A stretch of DNA of 64,000 nucleotides from Crambe crambe (GCA_963924555.1 OZ004589.1:1860001-1924000); one strand, 5' to 3'. Positions 47,790-60,211 are shown, numbered from the stretch's first letter. Made by a program: numbers and translations. The notes: generated from the sequence alone by a model not told the origin.

Positions 47790-48300
47790 GCTGGATATCA
47801 CAGGTATGTGGTGTAGGGAGACTGCCTGGAGCTAATTGGGTGCTGGACACCACGGTTATGTGGTGTAGGGAGGCCACTTGGAACTGATTGGGTGTAAGAC
47901 ACCACAGATATGTAATTAAGTGCTTGATACCGTGGTGGGTATGTGGTGTAGGAGGACCAATTAAGTTCTGGACACCATGGTTATGTGATGTAGGGAGACT
48001 GCTTAGTGCTGGACACCACGAACCACTAATGGATGTCTATATACAGTCAGACAAGGTGTAATAATGTAACCACATGTATCATGACTTGACCAAAGTGGTG
48101 GTGTGACAGAAGTTGTTCTAAGCCAGTCTTTTTTGTGAGTTCTTTGTTTGAGAAAGTACAGCTATCCAATTCAGCTTTCATGCACTTAATTGGTCCCCCT
48201 ACACCACATATCCATGGTGTCAAGCACTAAATCAACTCCCTACCTAGTACACAATATATCTGTGCCCAATCAGCTGTGGTGGGTCTCCCTGTACCACATA
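47790..48300. repeat. Degenerate minisatellite (about 60-bp units)
   Basis: At least five diverged units of GGACACCACGGTTATGTGGT followed by GTAGGGAG lie in 47790-48020. Inverted relatives are at 48190-48300. No coding content. Confidence 0.7.
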
Positions 48301-48403
48301 TAGCATTACTTGTCATTACAGCTTGTTACTTGTCATTACACATGCATACAGCTTAATGTACTCATGCCAAGTCTATAAAGGGTTAGCATGCAAGACGTTC
48401 ACA

Positions 48404-48570
48404 ATTGCGGAGTGTGACCAAGATACGTATGTTAGCTAAAGGGTTGCAGAATCTGAGCCAAGTAATGAGCATGCATACATGGAAGGGGGAACAAACTGCA
48501 AGGAAGGCACCTTGTATGGGAGTACAGTAGGAAACTCGATCTCAAATTGTCACAGGATACTCTTATTGAG
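48404..48570 (+). pseudogene. Copy 3 of the duplicated CxxC-type exon
   Basis: Shares AAGGAAGGCACCTTGTA and GAGTACAGTAGGAAACTC with 32959-33118, but the CLFC cysteines are deleted and frames are broken. Confidence 0.45.
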
Positions 48571-48800
48571 CATGTACAAGGTAGCTACAAACAATAAACT
48601 TGTGTCTAATTTCTTTTATGTTATATACCAAGTGTAGCAGCTACTTAGCTATCTTTTCTCCTACTCCCTGTGAGTTGATCTGTATAGAGTAGCTAGAGGA
48701 TGTAGCCTCGTTGTTGTTTTTTTGTTTTTTGTTGTTGTTTTTTTGTTGTTTTATTTTTAATTTTTTTCACTGCACTCTTATGTTCACACATTGAAGCATC

Positions 48801-48953
48801 TATAGCCCCCGGGGGTTCTACCCGGATTCGCTTCGTGTGTGAATGGTACCAACCCAGATTCCAATCCAGGTAGCCCAACCCACATCAATTACGTGAATTG
48901 GAATCTGGATTGAATCTCAACCTGGGTTGGGCGCGTGTGCAAACACGGCTTAT
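48801..48953. mobile_element. GC-rich MITE, copy 1
   Basis: Reverse copy of 62652-62834. Contains AACCTGGGTTGGGCGCG and CCCGGATTCGCTTCG; ends TATAGCC and GGCTTAT. Confidence 0.65.
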
Positions 48954-49283
48954 GGGATTCATAATATGAACTACTTTGACATGGTTCATATAACATCATA
49001 ACTGCTTTCTTAAATCCTTTATCTAAATATTGACTCAATATGAGAGAGTATCATCTAAAATAGAAATGTTCTAATCACTAGCTATATAGCTAGCTACTCA
49101 CACACAAAATCATCATAATTTTAGAGGAGTGGGAGCTCCCCCCTCAGCAATGCAATACTGTGGAATGCAAACAAGATAAACACAAAACACCCTCTACATG
49201 ATCCATCAAGAGCAATTCTCGTGGTTGAGTTTATATAAGCTTTGGTTAGGTGGCCACAAGGGCCACTGTTTCATTACTCACAA

Positions 49284-49561
49284 TAAGGGAAAAATCATTT
49301 CCTGAAATGAAAAAAGATGTAGGGATGACCACTGCTCAAAAAAGTAAGGCAATAAGAAGGATGGAAATGGGATCAATCTTTGTTCTGTATATCCAGCCAA
49401 CAATCCCTACATATACGTCGGGTAGCTTCAGATTATAGTGTAGTAATGTACGTATATGTAGGGATTGTTGGCTGGATATACAGAACATAGATTGATCCCA
49501 CCTTACTTTTTTGAGCAGTGGTCATCCCTACATCTTTTTTCATTAAATGATTTTTCCCTTA
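49284..49561. mobile_element. Long-inverted-repeat element, copy 2
   Basis: 278 bp, near-perfect palindrome with TAAGGGAAAAAT ends and a short centre near 49425-49445. Shares GTAGGGATTGTTGGCTGGAT on both arms. Confidence 0.8.
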
Positions 49562-50216
49562 CTTGTTCCTGATCTTTTTTTCTCTCTTTTATGGTTTTAG
49601 CTATGTATAGAGTTCATTCTTTCTATGTGTATGCAGGGACAGATGAAAGAAGCCCAATCATATCAACGAGTCAAGGTGTTATGTCATTGTTGAGCTATAC
49701 TTGGAGGTCCAAGATGCTGAAATAGGTAGATGGATTGGTGAATCTAAATCCCCGAGTTGATACACGCAGCTAGCTAGAGATAGCTGAGTAATATTATAAT
49801 TTTCGAATAATTGGATATCAAATACATGCGCATGCGTATTATAGAAAAGATGGCTTATTAGTCGAGTGCCGTAGTGTCTCCTTTTTAATCGACTCTTTCG
49901 AGGATCAACGAGTAGAAAAGATCGTAGTTGGTAGATTTTAGAGTGGATTTATCCAGAAATCATAGCTGTAGCTTGAGTGGTTCGAGAGATTATGGTTGTC
50001 TAAGAAGAATGAAGAAGAATACCTGCTTGCCGTACGTATTTCTGAAACGGTAAGCTTCCTGGTCCTGAAACTTGGTCTGCACATTGTAGTAGGCTCTAGT
50101 AGGCTGGATAATCATTCACAGTAGCTTTTGTTAGGTCTAAGTGGGGGAACTAGAATTTCACTTTTGTATTAGTCTATAGGCGGCGCGCGCGGCAGTCCGA
50201 GTCATCCCTACATATA
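49562..50216. repeat. Composite repeat attached to the inverted-repeat element, copy 1
   Basis: Collinear, in reverse, with 58886-59611 (CTTTCGAGGATCAACGAGTA, TGTCTAAGAAGAAT, CATTCACAGTAGCTTTTGTT, GGCGGCGCGCGCGGC). Together with the palindrome it forms a unit of about 0.93 kb ending GTCATCCCTACATA. Confidence 0.7.
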
Positions 50217-51494
50217 GTGCTACCGCACTCTCTGATATTGTATCATGGCTGGAGGCAGTGCTATGGCTGGTATGGCCATGGCCTTACCACCATTCAGAGT
50301 TTTTATTTCTGTGTGTACGTGTGTGTGTATGCAATTTAAATAATAACAATGACTTAGTTAGTACATGGCATTGCCTAGATCATACCAGATTGAAATTGAA
50401 TCAATAACATTAAATTTTACTGGAGGGCAGCTAACAGTGGCAATGTTGCCAATAGTTATGACCAGCAAATCAGTACGCAGGGATGCAGCCATCTAGCAAG
50501 CCTCCGGCCACCAGAGACATACAAGAGAAACGGTAACTATACAGTTCATAGGTGGCCCAATGGAATGATTTACTAATGATGATCCATACAGCTCTTGGAA
50601 TGTACGTCATGGTCATACAAGTAATGATTATCCAGAGGTGGAGGAAGCAAATTTTCATTGGTCAGGCAAAAACCATACATGAATTAGCTAGAGATTTTAT
50701 TGCAAGCCATATTATTTGAAGCCTGCAATTCTGATTTCTCATTCATGCTCATCCCCACTCTACATTAAAGTCCAACTTCTCTGCTATTATTCTTGTAAAG
50801 ATGTTTATAAAGTCATAAACATTAATGGTTCAATTGTGCTTGTCCCATGGTATACTTTGTAACTTATTCCACTGTAGCTATGGCCTAAGAAGCCTACTTA
50901 GCTAAGCTTTTATTTTTTAGTTAGCTAGCTAGCTAAATCCACTCTCCTTTTTTCCTTTGCTAAATCTGCCCTGCCATTTTCAATCATTATGGGCGTGGCA
51001 GCGAATTGGTGTGCGTTAATTAGAGATCGCTCTGAAACGCCGTAGAACGTTCGAACTAGAAAGCTGCGACACTGCGACTTAGCTCAGGTTTACAACATTA
51101 TAAGACTACCTTAGGCTTTTTTTTTCAATATTGGTCCGGCAGCTGCCGGGTCTGCCGGGCCGGTTCCGGCGCCCCTGTTATCAGCTCTTGGCTCCGGCTC
51201 TGTCAGTATTTATTCCACTCATAACAATCACATTTTTGACACCACATGGGTTCACTGGAATGTGCATGTAAACAAAATCATAGCCATGAATATTGATATG
51301 TAGTAGTTAGCGGAAGTCTCACTATTCAGTATATTGGTTATGGCATGAATGCAGATGACACCATGATAATAGAAGAGGGCACGTGTACATGTAATTATAC
51401 CTGGAACTATAACTTTAGCTACTAGTTAGCTATAATCTTTCTAACAATACTTAAAAGCTTGTAAAAACAACAACATGCCTATAGCTACACTTTT

Positions 51495-52417
51495 CTATTT
51501 CAATTGCAACCTCTTCATCCCTCTATTCAGTAACCTGTCTGTCTCTTCTTCATCACTGCACACTGGAGTCCGATCTTCGTCATTCCAATCTGTGAAAGAA
51601 GAAGAGCTGTTAGTAGATGCCTCTGAAAAGACACTTCCACTATCTGTGCTGTCATCATCAAGGATGTAGTCAGTTTCAGAAGGTTCAGAAGGATGATTGC
51701 GACAGTTGTAACCCAATTCCAAGCACTTTTGACAGCGCTCGGTATCATGAGGCTTTTGATCTTCTCGGGTTGCTCTTGATGGTTTCAATGGCCGAACATC
51801 TGATGGCATTACTTCACTTTCACATTTTTTACACTTCTGCCATTTCCCGATCCATGTGTTTCCACTTGCCCAACTGTTACCACAGCTGCAATTATATTTA
51901 CCAAACTTTCTTGTGTTTAGATCCTGCACATATATTCAGCATAACTAAGAATTCCCATGATCTGAAACTGCTTTACCTTTTTCTTGACACGTCTTTTTTT
52001 GTAGTGTTCGATAAGAGGCCCCATACAATTAAAGCATTGCTTTGGTTCAGCCACTGAGCGGATACTCTTCCATTGTTTGTCACAATCAGGACACTTGTAC
52101 TTGAAAGTCCACTATAACAGTGTATAAAGCAATTATTAATACAGTCATAGTAGAGCTTCAGCTATGTATAATTTATACCTCATTCTCATAACCTTCAACA
52201 GCTTCATCTCGATCTGGTCTCAGTTTGTAGGGATCAATGAAACCCTTCATACATTTTAAGCACTGCTTTGCAACACCAGAAGAGTGTCTAAACTTCCATT
52301 TGTAGCCACAGTCAGGACACTTGTACTTGGCTACCATCTTATTCTATGTCAATGTAGCTAGTTTCATAATATTGTCTAGTTAACTAATTGTACCTTTTGA
52401 GCTCCTCCTTCTGCCAT
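51495..52417 (-). CDS. Zinc-ribbon / 3CxxC zinc-finger protein (type A), intact
   Basis: Four exons: 52417-52394 (MAEGGAQK), 52337-52179, 52111-51977, 51923-51495; all phase 0, 248 aa. Exons 2 and 3 each encode a CxxC-CxxC ribbon (KYKCPDCGYKWK; KYKCPDCDKQWK). The last exon encodes a 3CxxC finger (YNCSCGNSWASGNTWIGKW, QKCKKCE, VMPSDVRPLKPS, RCQKCLELGYNC) and a Ser/Asp/Glu-rich tail ending LQLK. 3CxxC fingers are the core of ZAR1- and RTP-type proteins. With two extra ribbons the build suggests nucleic-acid or protein binding; the exact role is not known. This looks like the intact model for the broken copies at 20 and 34 kb, and it sits directly upstream of a type-B sister gene. Confidence 0.8.
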
Positions 52418-53633
52418 ACTGACTCTTTCAGCTATTGACTATACTGACTCAAGATGGTGTAGCCTGATATTCACCGGAGAAGCAGTCATAGACTGAGCAC
52501 AAACTTTATAGCTACACTGGTTGTTTGAATAGCTACACCTAAAAAAGCTAGCCAGCTATTATAAACGTTCTTAGAATAACCACCATATTAGGAAAGCAAT
52601 GAATAACTAATAAATTACTCAGAATCATAAGCATCCCTATCTGATTCAGTATATGGCTACAGACAATGATGACATCACAGTGCTTTTAATGTAACAGGTA
52701 ATAACAGATACACTGAGTGTAGAGTAGCTACTGGTATTGTTATTAGCTACTCAGTATATAAAATATGAATGGTAGCTATTCTGTCATGACATGACACATT
52801 GTCCTTTCCCTAAAGCATGAACATCACATGAACACATTTACATCCACACAAAATAGTATAGCCACTATATAGATGCCATATGAGTGCTCGCTGAGCCCAG
52901 GATCTAAAACAAAGCAAACCCCAAGTTTTCCCTTGATCCAATACAGCTACATTCCAGCTGGAAATTAATACCTGGAATTTCCTGCAGGTAGTTTTCCAGG
53001 TAGTTTTCCCAAGTAATTTCCCCAAGTAATTTTTTCTCTATTAGCTAATTCAGTGTAGCTAATACAGTGGAAGGTGATTAGCCTCCTACCCAGGCCCAAT
53101 TTTTGTACAAGGCTATAAGGTTCATGATAAGTGTTTATGACCATTTAGTTTGAGCAGAAAGATATCCATACAGCTATAATATAATGATTGATGGGCTAGG
53201 CCAGCCCTGTGCACATTCTAAAAGTGAAAGTGTGTACTATATATACATACAGTGCTCTCTATAAACAGTAAGGTATATATAGCCTCGTCCCCAGGTCCTC
53301 TGGGGACGAGGCTAAAGGTATATACAGATATACCTTTACTTTTGTAAAACTGTTTACAGGGAACATTCCTTTGGTATAAACTACATGTTTTGCAGTGGTG
53401 CATGCTTTCCCTCTAAATAGACTTGAGCATACTCTGCCAATATGGAGCACTGATATATATACAGTAACTGGAAGGACAATGTCAATGTAATACATCCATA
53501 CCCTTTGCATTCCCAGCTTAATATGCACATCATTGCACATGAGGAAAAAAAAAAAAATTTCTGGTCAGGGTTAAAATTATTAAAAATAATATATTCTATA
53601 TAATAAGATGTTCCTAAGATACCCTTTCAAAAG

Positions 53634-54528
53634 CTACTTTAAGTGCATTGACTTTAACTTGTCTTCTAAGAACCTGTCAGCCTCTTCTTCATCACTGCAC
53701 ACTGGGGTCAAATCTTGGTCACTCAACTGCTGATCCTCTGCAAAAGAAGAAGAACTGGCAGTAGATGCCTCTGAAATGATGCTCTGATCATCTGGAAAGT
53801 CCACTGTGTCTGGATCATCTTTAGGGGGGACATAATTTCGACAGTTGTGACCCAATTCAATGCATTTTTGACAAAGATCAGATTCATGGGGTTTTTGAAC
53901 ATCAGTGAACCTTCCCGAGGGTCTCAATGGCCGAATATCTGAAGGCATCACCTTTTCTCCACATTTGAGGCATTTTTGCCACTTTCCAACCCACGTGTTT
54001 CCGCTGGCCCAACTGTTACCACAGCTGCAGTTGTATTTGCCAAACTTTCGCTTAGCCTGTAGATCCTACAATTATTACAAGATCAATTATATCTACGTAG
54101 CCTGGAATACTGTACCACTTTTAACTAACTACCTGCCAGTTAGCTAGCTATAGCTCCCTCACCCTAGCCAATGCCCACCATATTATATAGCCAAATATAG
54201 TTATAATCATAGGCAGGGCATTGGGCCCATAGGTTCCTCTGCCTATGATATAATGTAAGATATAATGTAAGCCTTACCTTGTCTTTGACAGGTCTCATCT
54301 TGTAAGGCTCAGTGAAGGAGCCCTTACAATTCAAGCACTGCTTAGAGCCACCAGAGGAGTTAACACTCTTCCATTTCTTGCCACACTCTGGACACCTATA
54401 CTTGGCTACCATCTACATATAGGCGCACCACACAAGGTCTTTTTTTTTTTTTCTGGGCAAAAGAACAAGAATGACATTACCTTTTGATTGGAAACAAATA
54501 TACTAGCTGCCTCTGTTTTTTCTGCCAT
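53634..54528 (-). CDS. Zinc-ribbon / 3CxxC zinc-finger protein (type B), intact
   Basis: Three exons: 54528-54481 (MAEKTEAASIFVSNQK), 54412-54278 (one ribbon, KYRCPECGKKWK...QCLNC), 54065-53634 (3CxxC finger YNCSCGNSWASGNTW, QKCLKCGEKVMPSDIRPL, LCQKCIELGHNC; acidic Ser-rich tail; SMHLK stop). Phases are all 0, giving 204 aa. Compared with type A it lacks one ribbon exon. The stop is fixed by sequence; the start follows the MAE-type first exon seen in the sister genes. Only the last 46 bp of its duplicate remain at 36910-36955. Function unknown. Confidence 0.8.
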
Positions 54529-55954
54529 AGCCACCCTTCTTTCTGCTTTCTGATGGATCACTGGAGACTCAAAGTCTAAGGAATAGCTAGTATGCCCAAG
54601 TGAGTGGCAACTAGCAACTGTTTATAAATTAGGACTAGACAAGTTTTTCCTCCAAGACTTTATCATAAATAACTTTTCCTGGTCGAGTCAGTGAATGAGA
54701 TTGTTATTTTAGCCAGTTGAGAGCCTGCTGTAGATAAAACAGATTGGAATGTTGATAAACTAATATGCATGCATACAAATCTGTATTAGTACCGGTAGCT
54801 ATGACAATACAACATGTACATGCACATAATCTTGCTGTATTTAGCTAGAGCTATCATAGCTAATTACTAGCTATTATTAGCTATCACCATAATGTACTAT
54901 CTATTATTAGCTATCACTATAATGTCCTATATTTAAACAAAATGATAACAAATGACAGCTAAAGATAGCTAACAAGGGATGGTCCTTGTTGCTAAGTACT
55001 ATCTACAGGCATTTAGCTATGTAGCTAATATATTAGTCAGTTAGTCAGGGCACAACAAAAGTGGGGGGGGCCCCCCCCCCCCCCCCCCCAGTATCTCTGC
55101 CATAAAAAATTGCTGTGCTCAAATGTCTAGGGGGGGAGGAGGAAGAATGCAAAACAGTATAAGACTGGCTCACTTTTTTTATAACAACTACTAGCTAGCT
55201 ATATATAGCTAGCTGGCATAGCTAATAGGAATTGAACCATTATGATTGAACAAAGCAAAGTGCATAAGGATATGACAGCTTATAAGGGGAATGCAGTCAT
55301 GAATATGAATAGAAGCCTGTCAGTTACAGGAAGCTATGAATATTTTATTCCTGATAAGAGCAGTTCAGAAGAACTGATGTTAACATGACCACATATAGAC
55401 ATGACTGCATGTGCATACCAGGTAAGTAGCTAATTTTGGATGCAGCTCTAGCTGCAGTGTTACTTTCATTATATTAGCTATAGACATGCTCTATGGAGTA
55501 TAGTGACTACATAAGACCCTCTCCCTTCTTTCCATGCACCAAGTAGCTAGCTAGCTGTGTGTATGCTAACTTGCTTACTCAGAGTAGGACTGGAATTATA
55601 GTACCTGATAGATGGTTTCCTAAAGTCATGGTACATAGCTAACTATACTGCTTGTTTCAGCACCTTTACAACAAGCCTAGAGCACACTAAACCTCAGTTT
55701 ATACTGGGACTATTGTACTGGGAGTAGGATTAGTGTAAACTGTGGCTTGGGTGATTTCTCAGTTGCAAACAAGCTGTACTACTTCTGTAAAGTTTTAAGT
55801 GGCTAAATTAGAAACCAAGAGACGTAGCATGATGAATAATAATTATAGTACAAAGGTTGAATTACAACAAGCATAAATTATATAGTTTTGTGCAACACAG
55901 CAATATGAATAAGTTGAGTGTAGCTAGCTATAAAGTACAAATATGGGTGCAAAT
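54529..55954. other. Intergenic with G/C homopolymer
   Basis: AT-rich spacer with many TAGCTA strings. A G8-C18 inverted homopolymer lies near 55063-55089, able to form a strong hairpin. No gene seen. Confidence 0.5.
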
Positions 55955-58075
55955 TTAAAATGCTTGAATACGATGGTTTTTTGTGTCACACACATAGACC
56001 ACACCACTCCTGTCTACTGTTATGCCACATGGAAACATAAACTCTCCTGATCCACTCCCCAGCCCACCAAATGATGTAATAAACTGACCCTCAGAGGTAA
56101 ATACAGAGATGCGATGATTACTGTACCCCTCACAGACATACACAACATCATTAGCATCCACAGCGATATCCATCAATTCAGTCAGTTGCCCCCTGCCAAC
56201 ACCATGTCTTCCAAACATCCGCAAGAAACGTCCCTCGGCTGTGAAGACTTGGATGCGATCGTTAAAAGAATCAGCCACGTAAACATTCCCAGCGCTATCA
56301 AACCCTACACCATGCACACCCTTAAACTGTCCCTTGCCACTGCCATACTTCCCAAAGGCACTGTAATAAGTGAGGTCAGAGTTCAAAATCTGAACACGAT
56401 AATTACCACTATCTCCAACATACATTTTATTATTAGTCGCATTAAATCCCAGATAATAAGGTGCGTGAAGTTGCAAAGGACCTTTACCAATTGTTCCAAT
56501 TACTGAAATGAAGTCATCATTTTCAGCGAACTTCTGAATACGATTACTTAGAGTATCTGCCACAATGACATTACCCTCACTATCCACTGTCACCCCACTA
56601 GGTTGTTTAAACTGTCCCTGACCAGAGCCATGTGTGCCAAATGACCGAATCCTCTCCCCACTGGGACTAAAGATGGAGATGCAATGTTTACCACGTTCCA
56701 CTACCACCACCTCTCCTCTCTGGTTGAGTGCCACTCCTATTGGTGTATCCACTCCACTGATAGTTAGTATTGGAGTGCCAAGCTTCTCGAGAGGCAGCTT
56801 TGCAACTATAGAGAATGGACTCCCCTGGATGTGGGCATCTGCAACTTTAATGCTCAGCTGGTGTTTCCCTTTGATAGTGGGCCGGTAACTGATTTGATAT
56901 TCATGAAGTCCCTTCCGTTTGAAAGTGCCTCTCTCAGTAGTACCTGTCATCTCAGACACAAGCTCGCACTGCAATGAATTGATTGACTTCATACATAGCT
57001 CACCTTTATTCATGAAACTACAAATGACAGCAGTAGACTTTTTCCCAACTACAGCCTCTTCCAAACCTTTACTTGTGATCTGGAATTTCGATTGATCAGG
57101 TGAAAATTCTACTTGTCCATAATTTCGACACTTTGCAGTCATGTCTTGGGGGACTATGAATTTCATGTCTGCTTCAGTACTAGGCTCACTCATGTCTGGG
57201 TGTAAAGGTGCAGTCAGATTCTTCATTTGCTTCACTATGTTTGTCTTCATCATCAGCACTTCTCTTTGATTTCCTGTCTTTAGGCTCTCTTTAACGAAGT
57301 TCAGACAACTGCTCAGCTGAGTCAGGATGGTCTCAATCTGGTCTCTCTGGACTGAAAGTTCCTTTAACTTCCTCTGAGTGATTTGATCCAATTGACTGAT
57401 AAGCTCAGTCTTCCTGACGTCCAGGACTTCATGGAGTTGTCTGAAGGTGCTATGTATGTTGGCTTCGATAGCTTCTCGTTGGACAGATATCTCCCCACAA
57501 CGCTTGTCCAACTGTGCAAGTGCTTCCTTGACAGTCACCAGTTTCCCCTCCATTGGCTCGAGTGATGGTGCAATCTCACCCTTGTACCTCTCAAATGCTC
57601 TGTCCAATACATAGTGATCGTGAGTATGATGCTTCCCTCCTTTAATGGCACATTCATAACAGATCAGGTCTTCACACGTCTCACAGTAAAGCTCTCTCTC
57701 TTTGTCTTTATGTTCGAAGCAATTGACAATGTTCTTCATTTTTGAAGGAATGGGTTGTGTCACGTCAGTTTTCACCACCTCTTTACTGGCTGCTGTATCT
57801 TTAGCCTTCTTGTGATTTTCCAAGATCTCTAGGAGGGGGGTGACTTGAAAGGCTGACTGGAGACCTGTCACTCCATTGGCTGGAACAGGTGTGACCTGAC
57901 GACAAGATGGGCAAGTAAGGGAGAGTTGTCCCTGCTGGTCTCTGACCACGAGCTTCACAAGGCACTGCCTACAGTAGATGTGGAAGCATTGGAGTAGTTT
58001 AGGGTCAGTAAAGGTGTCCAGACAGATGGCACAATTGAGTTGATCTTCCAGTTTCTTGATGGTATTTTCAGCCAT
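55955..58075 (-). CDS. TRIM-NHL protein (RING, B-box, coiled coil, filamin, NHL), copy 1
   Basis: One intronless frame of 706 aa from ATG 58075 (MAENTIKKLEDQLNCAICLD) to TAA 55955-55957. The upstream seven codons lack ATG, and the same MAENT start occurs in copy 2. Domains: RING (CAICLDTFTDPKLLQCFHIYC, then CPSCR; about 18-70), B-box 2 (CFEHKDKERELYCETCEDLICYEC; about 120-160), coiled coil (about 165-290), filamin-type Ig (about 325-425, ending GSPFSIVA), six NHL repeats (GVALNQRGEVVVVE, NRIQKF and so on). The plan matches TRIM2/3/71-type E3 ligases, which ubiquitylate partners or bind RNA through the NHL propeller. Tandem with copy 2; specific target unknown. Confidence 0.92.
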   Translation of the reverse strand: MAENTIKKLEDQLNCAICLDTFTDPKLLQCFHIYCRQCLVKLVVRDQQGQLSLTCPSCRQVTPVPANGVTGLQSAFQVTPLLEILENHKKAKDTAASKEVVKTDVTQPIPSKMKNIVNCFEHKDKERELYCETCEDLICYECAIKGGKHHTHDHYVLDRAFERYKGEIAPSLEPMEGKLVTVKEALAQLDKRCGEISVQREAIEANIHSTFRQLHEVLDVRKTELISQLDQITQRKLKELSVQRDQIETILTQLSSCLNFVKESLKTGNQREVLMMKTNIVKQMKNLTAPLHPDMSEPSTEADMKFIVPQDMTAKCRNYGQVEFSPDQSKFQITSKGLEEAVVGKKSTAVICSFMNKGELCMKSINSLQCELVSEMTGTTERGTFKRKGLHEYQISYRPTIKGKHQLSIKVADAHIQGSPFSIVAKLPLEKLGTPILTISGVDTPIGVALNQRGEVVVVERGKHCISIFSPSGERIRSFGTHGSGQGQFKQPSGVTVDSEGNVIVADTLSNRIQKFAENDDFISVIGTIGKGPLQLHAPYYLGFNATNNKMYVGDSGNYRVQILNSDLTYYSAFGKYGSGKGQFKGVHGVGFDSAGNVYVADSFNDRIQVFTAEGRFLRMFGRHGVGRGQLTELMDIAVDANDVVYVCEGYSNHRISVFTSEGQFITSFGGLGSGSGEFMFPCGITVDRSGVVYVCDTKNHRIQAF

Positions 58076-58885
58076 GATAATGCAGCATAGCCACAATAAT
58101 TATGAATTAGTGAGAATTGAGGGTTGTTTAAATACTTAGCTATATTTACCCAAGGCAATTAGCTATAGGGAATCAGTGTTTGCTATAAAACAGAAATAAT
58201 AAATAACAGTTTTCCCAAACACTTTAAAAGTGAAAGTGTGTACTACATTAAGAGAAAGAGAGGTGGTTGTGGAAAGTGGGCTATGTAACTTCAATGTATT
58301 TGGGGAGGAATATACTGAGCTCTCATATCAGCAAGCTCTGCTGCAGCCACCAGAATCCAGCACACTATCCAAATATCCTCTGCACTACATCTTGCACCCG
58401 CTATTAGTATATTGGTAGTAGTCCAGTGAGGAATGCTCTCTGTAAGCTATGTTATAGAGAACATTCCTTTGGCTAAAGTATACACTCTTGTTTATATACT
58501 GCAGTGTATCGTGAATTGTACACTAGCTACGTAAATAGCTATACATTCAAGCTTGCCAAACAAACAATTTCATGGCTGCATGCTTTGGTAAATAGATAGC
58601 TATACTTCATGGCAAACTCAGCCATCTCACAGCACAGATCATGTGATCATCACCTGATCTGCTTTTTATTGTAGTATAGCTAGCTAATGGAATTAGCTAA
58701 GTGAACTAATGATTGCTATTACACTGGAATTAGATTTACACAAAGTTCAAAGTACAAAACAGTAGCTACCACAAACAGTAATTACTAAAATAAATGGAAT
58801 GATAGTTAGTAGCTATTGATGGGATTTAGCTACATTGTTTTCCGAGTCACTTGTATCAGAGAGTGCGGTAGCACTCTCTATGTAG

Positions 58886-59611
58886 GGATGACTCGGACGG
58901 CCGCGCGCGCCGCCTATAGACTAATACTAAAGTGAAATTCTAGTTCTCCCACTTAGACCTAACAAAAGCTACTGTGAATGATTATCCAACCTACTAGAGC
59001 CTACTACAATGTGCAGACCAAGTTTCAGGACCAGGGAGCTTACCGTTTCAGAAATACGGCAAGCAGGTAAATCGTCTTCTTCTCTATTATTATTATTATT
59101 ATTCTTCTTCTTAGACAACCATATCTCTCGAACCACTCAAGCTACAGCCATGATTTCTGGACAAATCCACTCCAAATTCTACCAACTACGATCTTTTCTA
59201 CTCGTTGATCCTCGAAAGAGTCGATGAAAAAAGAGACACTATGGAGCACAGCACTCGACTAATTCAATTAGGAAGCCATCTTTTCTATAATACGCATGCG
59301 CATGTATTTGAATATCCAATTATTCGAAATCATAATATTACTCAGCTGTCTCTAGCTAGCTAGCTAGCTACTAGCTCTAGCTGATGATAGACTACTGTAT
59401 CTATTCGGGGATTTAGATTCACCACGGTAGACTCTATTTCAGCATCTTCGACCTCCAAGTATGGCTCAACAACACAACACCTTGACTCGATAAATGATTG
59501 GGCTGTTATGCTATTGGAGAACTTCTTTCATCTGTCCCTGCATACACATAGAAGAATGAACTCTAATCATAGCTAAAACCATAAAAGAGAGGAAAAAAGA
59601 CCAGGAACAAG
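58886..59611. repeat. Composite repeat, copy 2
   Basis: Reverse complement of 49562-50216 with about the same order. An imperfect ATT microsatellite lies at 59085-59110. Ends next to the palindrome 59612-59914. Confidence 0.7.
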
Positions 59612-59914
59612 TAAGGGAAAAAGCATTTCGTGAAATGAAAAAAAGATGTAGGGATGACCACTGCTCAAAAAAGTAAGGAAACAAGAAGGATGGAAATGGG
59701 ATCAATCTTTGTTCTGTATATCCAGCCAACAATCCCTACATATACGTCAGGTAACTTCAGATTATAGTGTAGTAATGTGTGTATATGTAGGGATTGTTGG
59801 CTGGATATACAGAACAAAGATTGATCCCATTTCCATCCTTCTTGTTTCCTTACTTTTTTGAGCAGTGGTCATCCCTACATCTTTTTTTCATTTCACGAAA
59901 TGCTTTTTCCCTTA
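59612..59914. mobile_element. Long-inverted-repeat element, copy 3
   Basis: 303 bp, best-preserved member. Arms of about 140 bp start TAAGGGAAAAAGCATTTCGT; TA at both tips suggests a TA target. Confidence 0.8.
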
Positions 59915-60211
59915 TACACCACTCCACTGCCATCAACTGCTATATATGCCATATGCATCGCACCTAAACTCTACAAGTATGTATGTTCATCACAACACAC
60001 TGCTATGTAGGACATTGTAGCTAAGGTGAGTAGGAACTCACCTGATAGAATAGTACTACTTCTGCAAAGGAACCACAATAACATCACTAATTTTTATCAA
60101 ATATATAAAAACAAAAACATCACTATTGTATGAATGTATGTAAGAATATAGTAAGTACAAAGTACAAGTATCTAGCTATAGATAATAGTTTTGTGTAACA
60201 AAGGAATAAAC

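Larger units (their letters stand above)
46158..51494. other. Repeat-rich spacer without intact genes
   Basis: Upstream of the SRCR gene. Contains the inverted-repeat elements, degenerate minisatellite and duplicated fragments listed separately. Remaining stretches are AT-rich, with no exon or RNA gene seen. Confidence 0.5.
58076..60211. other. Spacer between TRIM-NHL copies
   Basis: AT-rich flank, then a composite repeat and inverted-repeat element from 58886 to 59914. No gene seen. Confidence 0.55.

Noticed and set aside
56114..56506. 130-codon plus-strand frame opposite TRIM-NHL copy 1
   Set aside because: Antisense shadow of NHL repeats; same for 60449-60775 and 60801-61157.
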